The notes beneath the pieces were generated by a model. That model was not told the DNA's origin. It saw only the letters and a list, made by a program, of their open reading frames with translations, and made no database searches. DNA of 64,000 bases. Origin: Cytophagales bacterium. GTDB lineage: Bacteria > Bacteroidota > Bacteroidia > Cytophagales > Cyclobacteriaceae. The position numbers were made by a program, and so were the translations under genes. This document shows, piece by piece, positions 24,882-34,700 of this stretch. Every line of letters begins with the position of its first letter. Within the stretch, counting starts at the first letter, position 1. The DNA lies in the NCBI GenBank assembly GCA_020403045.1, contig JADBYK010000006.1:1-64000 (forward strand), in the 5' to 3' direction.

Positions 24882-25517
24882 ATGCCCCTCACCTGGAAAG
24901 AAGCTATCTCAAACAGAAAGTATGTGTTACATCTGGTTTTTTGGTTGGTTGGGCTTGCCATTTTTGTGATGGTGCTTCCCCATTTTTTCAACAATGTGCT
25001 ATTGAATAAACCGGGGCCCAGGTTGGACGATTATGCATTTCGGTTTTTGGCACCACGAGATTGGTCGCCCGTCATATTTGCGCTGGTCGTTGGTGCTCCG
25101 GCTTTGTTCCTTTTTGCCAACTTATCCAGTCCCGAAAAGATATTGGTGATTTTCCAATGTTATGTGGTTGTCAATTTCTTGCGCATTCTCTCTTTGTATG
25201 TTTTCACGTTGGAAACCCCAGAAGGTATTATTCCACTCGTTGATCCTTTTCTTGAAAAAGTGGCCTATGGCGGAAATGCAACATATACTAAGGACTTGTT
25301 TTTCTCCGGGCATACTTCAACGCTTTTCATTGTTTCTTTAGCTGAAAAGAGGCGTGGTTTAAGAATAGTACTCATAATGTCTACTATCTTAATAGGATTA
25401 TTGCTGGTATGGCAAAGGGTACATTACACAATAGATGTTGTAGGAGCCTTACTAGTAACTTTTGCGGTCTATAGGGGCATCACGTCTCTGAATCGACTGA
25501 CTTTTAGGCAGGACTAA
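24882..25517 (+). CDS. PAP2 / sphingomyelin-synthase-like membrane phosphatase
   Basis: A 211-residue integral membrane protein with about five to six hydrophobic helices. The late motifs FFSGHTSTLFIVSLA and HYTIDVVGALLVTFA correspond to the C-terminal active-site motifs of PAP2-type lipid phosphatases and sphingomyelin-synthase-like proteins: a SGHT histidine, then His-x(3)-Asp. It probably acts on lipid phosphates at the inner membrane. It begins 3 bases after tyrS; that coupling says little about its role. The exact lipid substrate is unknown. Confidence 0.75.
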   Translation: MPLTWKEAISNRKYVLHLVFWLVGLAIFVMVLPHFFNNVLLNKPGPRLDDYAFRFLAPRDWSPVIFALVVGAPALFLFANLSSPEKILVIFQCYVVVNFLRILSLYVFTLETPEGIIPLVDPFLEKVAYGGNATYTKDLFFSGHTSTLFIVSLAEKRRGLRIVLIMSTILIGLLLVWQRVHYTIDVVGALLVTFAVYRGITSLNRLTFRQD

Positions 25518-25576
25518 ATTTTATTGCGAAACAGGATAAAATTCAAGCTTTTTTGAACTGTTCTCCGATTTAACCG

Positions 25577-25608
25577 TTTATCAATTACGTAAAAATAATG
25601 TAACTTTG
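25577..25608 (+). promoter_or_regulatory. Bacteroidota-type promoter upstream of the PhyH gene
   Basis: TAACTTTG (25601-25608) matches the -7 consensus TAnnTTTG. TTTA at 25577-25580 sits 20 bases before it, where the -33 TTTG box is expected. The gene starts at 25635. Confidence 0.5.
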
Positions 25609-25634
25609 GAGTTGTTTTAAGCTAATACTGAAAT

Positions 25635-26495
25635 ATGGAGGTGAATGGCGCAGCCAAGAATGGCAAGCACGCATTGACGAGCAAGAACCCCTATCGGGAA
25701 TTTACTTTAGGCGAAAGCCTCACGAAGGATCAAGTCGAGTTTTTTGAGAAGAATGGCTTTATCCATTTCAAAAATTTCATTTCAAAAGAAATGGTAGAGA
25801 TTCTGCTAAGAGATGCAGAGAAGATTCAGGATGAGTGGGTTAGTCAAGGGTACAAAATGATAAATGGTGTTCCTATTAAATATGGTACGGATATCACCGG
25901 CAAGACAATAGTGCAGCGATTTGCGTTTCTTAACCAGCACAGCACTGTTTTTGCAGATTTACTTAAGGATACTCGATTAAAAGCTTTATTCAGTCTGATT
26001 GGAACCGAAGACTGCCGGATTGGTGAGACGGAGAAAGATGGTCTTGTTTTTAATCACTATATCAATACTGAAGAAAGCAATTATTCCCAGTTGGGTTGGC
26101 ATACGGACGCACTTCGTGATGTGTTTCAAGGTCAAAAAATATTACCCATGCTGAATGTAGGTATACACATGGATACCTCTACTACCGATAATGGTGGACT
26201 TCGCCTGATTCCAGGCACCCACAATCAGGGATTGAGAACATTACTTTTTAAAAAGTTCTACTTCATTAGCCACAAGCCAGATAAAAGCGAGATTGGATTA
26301 AATGTGGAACCAGGAGATCTTACTGTCCATGACGGACGTCTTTGGCATCGAGTCGCGAGGTCGCCATTTGTGGGTGAGAAAAGCAGGAGAAGAGTCATGT
26401 ATATCCCGATCATCACTGGAAAATTCAAGCCGAGAACAGAAAACAGCAAGCCGCTTTTTTATCAGCGATTTGCAGGCCTACTTACAAACAAGTAG
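25635..26495 (+). CDS. Phytanoyl-CoA dioxygenase (PhyH) family protein
   Basis: A 286-residue non-haem iron(II)/2-oxoglutarate-dependent oxygenase. The double-stranded beta-helix carries the iron ligands His156 and Asp158 (GWHTDALRD) and His238 (GRLWHRVARSP), with a downstream arginine in place to bind 2-oxoglutarate. GGLRLIPGTHNQG is the usual strand-turn of the family. The N-terminal segment (QVEFFEKNGFIHFKNFIS) is also characteristic. Family members hydroxylate a wide range of substrates, so the target is unknown. The SDR gene follows after 3 bases, suggesting that a hydroxylated product may be oxidised next. Confidence 0.85.
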   Translation: MEVNGAAKNGKHALTSKNPYREFTLGESLTKDQVEFFEKNGFIHFKNFISKEMVEILLRDAEKIQDEWVSQGYKMINGVPIKYGTDITGKTIVQRFAFLNQHSTVFADLLKDTRLKALFSLIGTEDCRIGETEKDGLVFNHYINTEESNYSQLGWHTDALRDVFQGQKILPMLNVGIHMDTSTTDNGGLRLIPGTHNQGLRTLLFKKFYFISHKPDKSEIGLNVEPGDLTVHDGRLWHRVARSPFVGEKSRRRVMYIPIITGKFKPRTENSKPLFYQRFAGLLTNK

Positions 26496-26498
26496 CAA

Positions 26499-27275
26499 AT
26501 GCCTTACGCTTTAATAACAGGAGCAAGTGGTGGCATTGGCCTTTGCATGGCGAGAGAATTAGCTCAACGTAAAATTGATTTACTACTCGTTGCCCGATCT
26601 CAGGATCGACTCTCAGCACTGAGCAAACAACTCGCCAATGAATTTGGAATAGCAGTTGAATACTTATGCTTGGATTTAAGTGAAAAGAATGCCGCTCTCA
26701 CCGTCACCAAATGGCTCGCTGAGAAATCATTTCCTGTAAATATATTGATTAACAACGCGGGCTATGGCCTGTGGGGTCCTGTGGAGACAACGCCATGGGA
26801 TCAACTAGATAATATGATGCAACTGAATATGAATGCAGTCGTTCAGTTGTGCCACGCAATGATTCCTGAATTGAAGCGACATACAAAATCATATATTCTA
26901 AATGTAGCTAGCACAGCTTCGTATCAAGCGGTTCCAACCCTGGCGACCTACGCGGCTACTAAGGGATTTGTTGTGCTATTCACACGTGGACTAAGAATGG
27001 AATTGAAAGGTACTCCTGTTTCTGTGACCTGCCTTAGCCCGGGTGCCACTTCAACCAACTTTATCGATAGAGCAGGAATGGAATCGATGAAAGAAAAGGC
27101 CGAGAAATTTAGTATGAAGCCAGAGCCCGTTGCAAAGATAGCGATCGATGGAATGTTCAAAGGCAAGGCTGAAATACTGCCCGGATTTGTAAACTGGATA
27201 TCCGTTCAGCTAACCTACTTTATGCCAAAAGCTATACCCGAAAAAATAGCAGAGGGGCTGTACAAGACAAAGTAA
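26499..27275 (+). CDS. Short-chain dehydrogenase/reductase (SDR family)
   Basis: A 258-residue NAD(P)(H)-dependent oxidoreductase. The cofactor motif TGASGGIG is at residues 7-14, NNAGYG at 85-90, the catalytic serine near 138 and the YxxxK pair at Tyr151/Lys155 (YAATKG). The proline-glycine segment LSPGAT follows. Length and motif spacing are those of classical SDRs of the DltE/YqjQ type. It overlaps no gene and lies 3 bases after the PhyH-type gene, probably in the same operon, which ends at the bidirectional terminator at 27277-27305. Substrate unknown. Confidence 0.88.
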   Translation: MPYALITGASGGIGLCMARELAQRKIDLLLVARSQDRLSALSKQLANEFGIAVEYLCLDLSEKNAALTVTKWLAEKSFPVNILINNAGYGLWGPVETTPWDQLDNMMQLNMNAVVQLCHAMIPELKRHTKSYILNVASTASYQAVPTLATYAATKGFVVLFTRGLRMELKGTPVSVTCLSPGATSTNFIDRAGMESMKEKAEKFSMKPEPVAKIAIDGMFKGKAEILPGFVNWISVQLTYFMPKAIPEKIAEGLYKTK

Positions 27276-27276
27276 T

Positions 27277-27305
27277 CAAGTAAAAAGGGGATCGTTTTTT
27301 ACTTG
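27277..27305. terminator. Bidirectional terminator between SDR and TonB genes
   Basis: CAAGTAAAAA (27277-27286) and TTTTTACTTG (27296-27305) form a 10-base stem with A and T tracts on both sides. The hairpin covers the stop codon of the convergent TonB-type gene. Confidence 0.7.
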
Positions 27306-28141
27306 GTTTTTAGCACAAACACAATCGTTCCCTTCGAGCGTTCAGGAACTCTTCCTGACGAGGTTCGCACCAGCGAATTCTTTCGGATCACTTCTTTCAA
27401 TAATTGCTCGGCCTTTGGGCTTAGGCCACGCTGCGTGGTTGTAATCTGGACTATCTCTCCTTCTTCATCGCATTCTATATCAAAAACAATTCTTCCATCT
27501 TCATTGTCTGGCAGTTCTGGAATTTTTGGTTGTTCAGCCCACTCCCACCCCGACATCGACAGCGAAATGCCATCACCACCTCCGCCCCCTCCTGGTTTTC
27601 CATAAAGAGCTTTCGCATCTGGTTTGCCTTGCGGACTTCCTTTATCTCCTGTTTTTCCCGGATCATCACCATGACTGGGTGCGTCCTTGCCTTTTGCAGT
27701 CTCTACAACCACTGGTTTTGTATCCTCTTTTTTCTCAGTAGGCTGCTTTACTTTTTCTGTCTTTTCAACCACTTCTTTGGGCTTCTCTACGATGGACTCT
27801 TTCTTCTCTTCTTTCACCACTACCGGGCTCTCCAATTTTGAGATAATCTGTGTTTCATCTGCCTTTTCTTCAACAACTTCTTCCTTTGGGAGTGTCTCTG
27901 CTGGCTGAAGGCTCTCAGCGTTTGTTTCCTCTGAGCCGGGTCGATCGTCAGGTTGTTGCTCACCATCTCCTTGCGTGTCCAGTCCGAAGTTAAGTTCAAT
28001 GCCAAACTCCGGTAGTGGTGGATCAGGTGCTCTCCAGGCAATCAAAAAAATAAAAACGATCAGCAGAAGAGCATGAATACCGAATGACGAAGCGAGGGCA
28101 ATCCGCTTGTTCTTCTTCTCTCGATCCACAGGGCTTAGCAT
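27299..28141 (-). CDS. TonB-family energy transducer
   Basis: A protein of about 280 residues that would carry proton-motive energy from ExbB/ExbD across the periplasm to outer-membrane receptors. A single N-terminal membrane anchor is at about residues 14-37 (GIHALLLIVFIFLIAW). A long Glu/Lys/Pro-rich spacer (about 50-190) includes a Gly-rich patch. The C-terminal domain (from about 205) contains EDGRIVFDIECDEEGEIVQI and ends KGTIVFVLKTK; its YP box is not obvious. It overlaps or abuts the ExbD gene: a GTG at 28144 and an ATG at 28141 are both possible starts. Last gene of the operon. Confidence 0.8.
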   Translation of the reverse strand: MLSPVDREKKNKRIALASSFGIHALLLIVFIFLIAWRAPDPPLPEFGIELNFGLDTQGDGEQQPDDRPGSEETNAESLQPAETLPKEEVVEEKADETQIISKLESPVVVKEEKKESIVEKPKEVVEKTEKVKQPTEKKEDTKPVVVETAKGKDAPSHGDDPGKTGDKGSPQGKPDAKALYGKPGGGGGGDGISLSMSGWEWAEQPKIPELPDNEDGRIVFDIECDEEGEIVQITTTQRGLSPKAEQLLKEVIRKNSLVRTSSGRVPERSKGTIVFVLKTK

Positions 28142-28143
28142 CA

Positions 28144-28533
28144 CTATTTTGGCTTGGTGGCTATTGAAACCTTTGCCTCTAACGAAGTAGCAATACTGGC
28201 CACAAAAACTAATTCTTTGGTTGGCACACTTTCATCGATGTGTAAGATGACGACTCCTTTGGTTCCGGATAGTTCTTTCTTCAACTCTGTCTCAATCGAA
28301 TTCCGGGTAACTTTTTTTTCATTAATGAAGTACTGCAAATCTTTTGTAACGGTGACTGACACCTTCTGTACTTCAATAGTACTTGCTTTGCTGGTGGGTA
28401 AATTCACCGGCAGGCCAGAAGGTGTAACAAAAGAAGAAGTCAGCATAAAAAATATCAGCAACAAAAAAATAAGATCTGTCATCGAAGCCATGTTAAAGGC
28501 CGAATCAACTTTATTGCGTTTTTGCAAATTCAT
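28144..28533 (-). CDS. ExbD/TolR-family biopolymer transport protein
   Basis: A 129-residue inner-membrane protein. One N-terminal membrane helix, about residues 19-40 (MTDLIFLLLIFFMLTSSFV), contains the conserved Asp20 (first residue pair MTD) that carries protons in this family. The rest is a small periplasmic alpha/beta domain. The gene sits between ExbB- and TonB-type genes, 2 bases and 1 base apart, in the order ExbB-ExbD-TonB, which identifies its partner proteins. Confidence 0.9.
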   Translation of the reverse strand: MNLQKRNKVDSAFNMASMTDLIFLLLIFFMLTSSFVTPSGLPVNLPTSKASTIEVQKVSVTVTKDLQYFINEKKVTRNSIETELKKELSGTKGVVILHIDESVPTKELVFVASIATSLEAKVSIATKPK

Positions 28534-28535
28534 GA

Positions 28536-29198
28536 CTACCTCGGTTCTTGTAACAGGTCAATAAATTCAATCGCTGAATACTCCATCTTATTCACCACTT
28601 TCGAAACACGGGTGACTAAAAAATTATAACCGAGATAGGCAACTATTCCTACAATCAAACCGGCTACGGTAGTAATCATAGCCGTATAGATACCGTCTGC
28701 CAGTAACTTAGGGCTTACAGATCCTTCCTCTTGTGCAATAGAAATGAAAGCTTGCACCATACCAATAACGGTACCCAGGAAACCCATCATTGGCGCAGCA
28801 CCTGATACAGTTGCCAAGACCGATAGATTTTTCTCCAGTTTAAAGAGTTCAATTTTCCCTACATTCTCAATTGATGCTTCTATATTTTTCAACGGGCTTC
28901 CGATTCGAGAAACACCCTTCTCTATCATTCTCGCCACGGGTGTATCATGCTGATTGCACAACATCTTCGCTGCTGTAATATCCCCTTTTAAGACGAGCTC
29001 TTTGATCTTGCCGATGAATGCATCCGGACTCTCGTTTGCTTTGTTAATCGTAATCACCCTCTCAACAAAAATGTAGATTGCTACAAAGGAAGAAAGTACG
29101 ATGGGGATCATCAGCCATCCACCTGCCAGAGCAAGTTCCATGATGGAAATGGTCTGATCTTGAGTAGCCGGTTGTGTTACTATTTGTGCAAGTGTCAT
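28536..29198 (-). CDS. ExbB/TolQ/MotA-family proton channel protein
   Basis: About 220 residues from the ATG at 29198 (MTLAQIVTQPATQDQ); a TTG two codons upstream is less likely. Three membrane helices lie at about residues 20-42, 107-133 and 155-180. The conserved cytoplasmic-to-membrane segments GAAPMMGFLGTVIGMV and AMITTVAGLIVGIVAY are the proton-channel signature of the MotA/TolQ/ExbB family. With ExbD it forms the motor complex that energises TonB. Its stop and the ExbD start are 2 bases apart. Confidence 0.9.
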   Translation of the reverse strand: MTLAQIVTQPATQDQTISIMELALAGGWLMIPIVLSSFVAIYIFVERVITINKANESPDAFIGKIKELVLKGDITAAKMLCNQHDTPVARMIEKGVSRIGSPLKNIEASIENVGKIELFKLEKNLSVLATVSGAAPMMGFLGTVIGMVQAFISIAQEEGSVSPKLLADGIYTAMITTVAGLIVGIVAYLGYNFLVTRVSKVVNKMEYSAIEFIDLLQEPR

Positions 29199-29253
29199 TA
29201 ACAATGTCTAAAGAATAAGCTTAAAAAATAACGTTCAAAACAGGCTGGTATTG

Positions 29254-29973
29254 TTAATACCTTATCACCCAAACCGCATCACCATATTCAGCCTTTGCTG
29301 CATCGGCCTGCGTTTGTGCTGCCTGAAAATTGTCAAAGTCAGCAATTGTCAATCGATTGAAATTCCACTTTCCAAAGGGTGGAATAATCTTTGAACTGAC
29401 CCCCTTAACACTCAATTTTTTGGCATAGTCCATCGTCAAGTCAGCATCTACTGCGCTTGCTATCACCACGTAGTATCTCTTGGTTGGATTTTCCAACACC
29501 TCGATAGTACCGTCTACAGGTTTCGCGTTTGCAGCTGCTTCTGCAGCCAGTCGTTGCCTTTCCTCCTCCTCACGTTGTTTAGCGAGTCGAGCTTCTTCTT
29601 CCTTCGCCTTCAGGGCTTTCTCTTTTGCCAATTGCTCTTGTTTTGCTTTTTCGTTGCTTGGCACTATCACATATTTCCAAACTAAGAACCCTGCCGCTAA
29701 AACAACAACCACAATGATCAACGCGATAAAAATGGGAGCCTTTGACTTTGGTTCCTCTACGGGTTCAAATTTGATTTCCTCTCGAATGGGCTCTTCCTCA
29801 GAAGGTGCGTAATCTGAAAACTCCTCCATCAAAGGTGACACCTCAGGTTGGGGCTGCTCTTCTGTATTTTCTTCTGGTGTGTCCAAGGGTTTATAGTCCA
29901 AGTCCGGTAATCCGAAATCATCTTCGTTTTGGGTTGGATCTTTTTTCTCCTCGTCTTCCTTATTAAATGACAT
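29254..29973 (-). CDS. Membrane-anchored SPOR-domain-like protein
   Basis: A 239-residue protein. The N-terminal 75 residues are acidic and disordered. A single membrane helix lies at about 78-102 (IFIALIIVVVVLAAGFLVW), followed by a charged Lys/Glu/Ala-rich helix (residues 108-145). The C-terminal domain (about 165-239) has the SPOR-type beta-alpha pattern: YYVVIASAVDADLTMDYAKK, IADFDNFQAAQTQA and AVWVIRY. SPOR domains bind denuded peptidoglycan, so the protein probably links the cell-envelope machinery to the wall. It lies between the ExbB gene and the outer-membrane barrel gene in the same operon. Confidence 0.7.
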   Translation of the reverse strand: MSFNKEDEEKKDPTQNEDDFGLPDLDYKPLDTPEENTEEQPQPEVSPLMEEFSDYAPSEEEPIREEIKFEPVEEPKSKAPIFIALIIVVVVLAAGFLVWKYVIVPSNEKAKQEQLAKEKALKAKEEEARLAKQREEEERQRLAAEAAANAKPVDGTIEVLENPTKRYYVVIASAVDADLTMDYAKKLSVKGVSSKIIPPFGKWNFNRLTIADFDNFQAAQTQADAAKAEYGDAVWVIRY

Positions 29974-30034
29974 AGGCTTGAAGTTTAACTTTATATAGGT
30001 TCACAAATAACGCAATTTCTCTCAAATAAGCCAC

Positions 30035-31729
30035 CTAGAAGCTCCAAGTTAAACCTGCCAGCGCCTGAAACCCTCTAACCGGATAGTACAAGTACACTTG
30101 GTATTGGTTATCCAGGATGTTATTCGCCTTTATAAAAAAGGAAAATTGATCCGATACTAAGTAGCTTACTTTCAAATTTAAATCGGTGGCTTCGGATATT
30201 GTAATCGCCTTATAAGTCTCTATGATCGGATCATCAATGGACAAAGCTTTCATGCCGCCCTGCAAAATGAAATCCGCATCCAGCAAGATTTTATTGTAAA
30301 GATTATACGATGCCTGAAATCCAATTCGGTAGGTTGGCCGATGCCATGCCTCTTTTATCTTGTCCGTTGAGTAGCCAAAGTAGTCTCCCCGAACGGAAGC
30401 TCTGACTTTTTCTGCTGCTGAATAGCCTAATTCTGCAAATAAGTTAACGCGCTGGGTATTCCCCTGATCAACTACTACCGCAAACTGTTGGGCTTTTGTG
30501 ATATCGTTTTGATAGAAATAGAGATTTTTCAAATTAGCTGCGCCAAATCCGGTATGAAAGGCAACTTTACCCCCCAACTCACCTTTGAGCCCTCCCAAAA
30601 ATTCCACTGTACGGTTGGTGTGATTGAGAAGTACATTCTGCCGAATCCAGCTATTCTCACGAGACAGTGAGTGGAGTGAAACTTTGTCCATGTCTCCTGT
30701 AAGGCCTGCATAAATTTGAATTGACCGACTCAGCTCATAATTAGCCAATAGATTGGGATAGAGGTTGACCGACTTCACATTTCCCAACGTATCATTTTGA
30801 AAAGCAGTATTCACTCCAACCGTTAATGTCAGATTCTCTATTGGCGAAAACTGATAAGAGGGTCTGATCTTTAGCAAATGTCTTGATCTTGTACCCTGTG
30901 GTTCGAATGTTCTGGCCATTAAGAAGTAATCCGCATTTAAATTTATTCGATTTGACTTCTTGAGTTTATAGGCACTGGTAAGGTTCAAATTAATTTCGTT
31001 TTCGCTGGAGGATAAACGGTCTGTGAGGTAAGACAATCCTCCCACCAACTTATACTCGAAATCGGATGAGGTCAAGTTGCTAACACTGGCACCAACACTA
31101 TAAACAGTATACGATTGAGCAGACGCATCTCCTTTGAAAACACCAGGCAGTGTACCATAGAATTTATTGTTCCAGTTCTCAAATGAAACAAATGCCCCGG
31201 AGCTAAACGACTTGCCAAAAGTATTACCAAACACCTTCACTGCGGTTGAACCGCTCGAAGAACTCTCACCATCTACAGGGCCGCTTCCAAAACTATGATG
31301 CGATACTTTAAGTCCATAATATTTATTCCTATCGCGTTTTGAGGAGAGAGATCCCTCAATAAGTGGTGAAGCATAGTTACCATAGCCAACTCGCACATAA
31401 TTACCATACAATTTTCTGATGGGCTCCGTCTTTAACTTGAGTGGGCGTATGGATGGACTATAGTCGGGTGTTGTAAAATCAACTTTCTTAAACGAATAAG
31501 TGATTTCTGGTTTTATTGGTTCGGAAGGCCTTGGTGGCACTTTTTCAAAGTTACGATCAACTCTGGGTAGCACGATCTGCTTGTCTTTTACAATTTGAAT
31601 TTCCACTTTTTCGATTTCGCCTTGATCTTGTGCTTGAGCATTCCCGATCAACACGAAGAAAGACAACACAGCTAACGTAACCCTGACAGGGTAAACGCCT
31701 CGACAAAAAACGTGCGCTATTTTTTCCAT
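30035..31729 (-). CDS. Outer-membrane beta-barrel protein (TonB-dependent-receptor-like, no plug)
   Basis: A 564-residue protein with an N-terminal signal region ending near residue 34 (LIGNAQAQDQG). A short Pro-rich periplasmic linker follows to about 100. The remainder consists of alternating beta-strand patterns typical of a 20-22-strand outer-membrane barrel, ending in an aromatic residue (LAGLTWSF). No TonB-box or plug domain is apparent, so it is not a classical importer. Its gene begins 4 bases before the TPR gene ends and lies in the Ton/SPOR operon, suggesting a partnership with the TPR protein in envelope assembly or uptake. Confidence 0.75.
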   Translation of the reverse strand: MEKIAHVFCRGVYPVRVTLAVLSFFVLIGNAQAQDQGEIEKVEIQIVKDKQIVLPRVDRNFEKVPPRPSEPIKPEITYSFKKVDFTTPDYSPSIRPLKLKTEPIRKLYGNYVRVGYGNYASPLIEGSLSSKRDRNKYYGLKVSHHSFGSGPVDGESSSSGSTAVKVFGNTFGKSFSSGAFVSFENWNNKFYGTLPGVFKGDASAQSYTVYSVGASVSNLTSSDFEYKLVGGLSYLTDRLSSSENEINLNLTSAYKLKKSNRINLNADYFLMARTFEPQGTRSRHLLKIRPSYQFSPIENLTLTVGVNTAFQNDTLGNVKSVNLYPNLLANYELSRSIQIYAGLTGDMDKVSLHSLSRENSWIRQNVLLNHTNRTVEFLGGLKGELGGKVAFHTGFGAANLKNLYFYQNDITKAQQFAVVVDQGNTQRVNLFAELGYSAAEKVRASVRGDYFGYSTDKIKEAWHRPTYRIGFQASYNLYNKILLDADFILQGGMKALSIDDPIIETYKAITISEATDLNLKVSYLVSDQFSFFIKANNILDNQYQVYLYYPVRGFQALAGLTWSF

Positions 31730-31733
31730 CTAC

Positions 31734-34700
31734 CTACCGTTCATTTTCTAACGTATCATACTTTATTTTCTGCAATCGTTGAATTTCAATTTGACCTAAC
31801 GCATTCAACTTTTCAGCAGCAGTGCGCCTTATCGTTTCAATGGGAAAATTGTCTACAAGTGATTTTAATACAGCTTTCGCATTAAAAGGGTCGCCAACGG
31901 CTAAAAAGTTATCGGAGAGCAGGAGGTATGATTTACCGACCCATTCCGGGTAGTTTGCAAAATCAATGTTAAGACTTACCAGCGTTTCGTAGCATTGCTT
32001 GTGCTCTTTGGTGAGGTAGAATAGCTCGCCAAGTAGATATTTGGCTTCTGCGCCATACTCGTCTTGAGCTGCATTTATCGTGGCGATAAATTCATCCTTT
32101 GCAGTCTCAAAATCGCCTTGTGCTTTGGCGATTTTACCCAAGTATAAAGATGCCTTGTTGATTGCTCCTGCATTAACACCCCCACTCTGCAAGATTGTTT
32201 CTGCATATGATTTTGCTGAGTCATATTTCTGCAAGAAGAAGTATGATTCCATCAGTCCATTCCAGGCAGTACTTTGTTCCTTCTTATTTGACGCGATTTT
32301 AGAAAGTCGTTGATAGGCCGGAACGGCTTTGTCAAATGTGCCCTGCTTGAACTCTAGCTCTGCAATGCGCCCCACTACCCTATTGGCGAAAGCAAAGGTT
32401 TGATCCTGATTGATCAAGTAATAGATGCGAAGTGCGTCTGTAAAATTTTTTGATCGGTAGGTAGCCTCTGCAAGGTAATAATTGGCTTCGGTCACTCGCG
32501 GGCTCGTAGGGTATTGGTTGGTGTAGGCCGTGAGGCGTTGAATGGCTCTGTTATAGTCCTGATTGAAGTAGAGATTTTTAGCTGTTTCATATTCAACCGA
32601 TTCAATGCCCTTCAACTCTGGATTGGATTTTTTATAGTCTGCCAGATACTTGTCAAACTCTTGCGATCGACCAGCCAGGTTCAATGATTCCTGAAGTGGT
32701 AGCAATATGTCTGAACTGGCAGGATGAGTAGGATAATTTGCCAACACTGTAATATAGTCATCCGATGTTTTACCAAAGTCCTTCAAGTTATAGTAACAGG
32801 CTGCTCTACGCGCAAAAGCATAGGGTGCGAATCTGGACGAGGAAAATGATGCAATAACTTTCGAATAGTTAACTACTGCGACAGCATAATTGCCCTGCTC
32901 AAAATCCAGTTGAGCGCGTTGAAACAATCCTTCGTCCATGAATCTTGACTTAGGATAGTTCTTCACAAAAAAATCAAACTCTGAAAAGGCTTCACTATAC
33001 TTTCTTAAAACGCCCGAGATAACAGCTGCTTGAAGATGAGCGTAATCTGCGTCAACAGAGTTGGCCGAAATAGCCTTTTTGTACGTTGCCAACGCATCGA
33101 TATACTCTTTTGAGACATAATAACAATCCGCCAACCGCAACAGACCATCGGCATAGTTTGACTGACTCTTGGGTGCTTTGTTTACAAATTCAAAAAAATT
33201 AAAAAGAGCGCGATCGTACTGCTGCAGATTGAAGTAGGAATAGCCAAGACCGTACCTTGCTTTCGACAGAATATTCAGGTTAGAAAATCCTGTTAACCCT
33301 ACCACGCTTAAGTAATAAGTTGCAGCTTGTTCGTACTGCTTTTGTAATGACAACGATTCGCCATTCCAGAAATTGGCTTCGGCCACATAGTCCAGATTAA
33401 TAGGATACTGAACTGATTTCTCCAAATATTGACTCGCTTGGAGGTAGTCTTCTCGATTAAACAGGTCGAGGCCCTTTAGCAAGGTTGCTTTCTGATACGC
33501 TCGATCTACGGCTGCACTTCGTGAAGGCAACGATTCAATATAGGCAATTGCCTTATTATAGTTGCTGGCGTTTACATAGGCTTGCGAAAGCAATTCTATG
33601 ATTTCGTTTGAGTAGGCGCTTTGCGGAAATACATTCAGCAAATTTTCGAACTCACTAATCGCTTGATCTGCCCGACCTGATTCGTAGGCAATTTTTGCAA
33701 ATTGAAAAGTAGATTCTTCAACTAGCTTTTTGTCGGATTTAAACTTTCGGGCGATGTCAAATGATGTAAGAGCCATCGGCTTCTGTTGTTTCTTTAAGTA
33801 GAGAGACCCCAGGTAGTAGGCAGAATAACATCCTATTGAATCGGTATCGCTAAATGAAGATTTTAAATACCGCAGGGCGATGTCATCTTCATTGATGATA
33901 AAAGCTGCGTAGCCAGCTCGTAGCAAAATGCCTTTTTCGGCAGTATGTTCTTTGCCATTCAAATAGGTTGTGTACGCGGCTAAAGCCTCTTTGTTATTTC
34001 CTTTCTTAAAATGGGCTTCAGCAACCAATAGCGAAATATCATCTGCATTGCTCATCCCTTCTCTATTGCTCAATTGCGCACTATAGCCCAGTAACTCATC
34101 GTACTTTTTCTGCTTGTAATAAATGTTGGCCAATACGTGGGGAACTATCTTGCCGTATGCCTCATTTTGCTCAGCACGTTGCAAATCTAAACGCGCGTTC
34201 TCGAAGTCACCGTTGCCATATTCGATAAAACCGGAATAGTAGCTGGCAGCCGGGCCATACTGCCCTCCTTGCGATTTAATAAAGTTGAATTGATCAAGGG
34301 ACTCAACCAGGGACCGTTGGGTGAACAAACTGTAGCCGAATCGGAATCTACCGCGGTTTTGTTGTTCAACGCTGAGTGTGGAAAAGTTAACCTTGCTGAA
34401 ATAGTTGGAAGATTTCTTGTAGTTTTTTTCGATGTAAAAAAAGTTAGCCAGCTCAAAATTTGCCACGATTGCTTTCGGATGGTTTGGATAGGCATTTACG
34501 AAATCCGAAAATCTCTTTTCTGCATCTGAATGATATAAATTAAGAGCACAGTAGGCGACATAATATTCTACATCTATAAAACGTAAATCACCTGGCTTAA
34601 GCAGCATGTGTAATTCAGAGAAACTATCGCGAGCCGGACCAAACTGCCCCCTATCCATTTGGTCAATTCCAATTTGATAGGTTCTTTCTATCTTCTGCTG

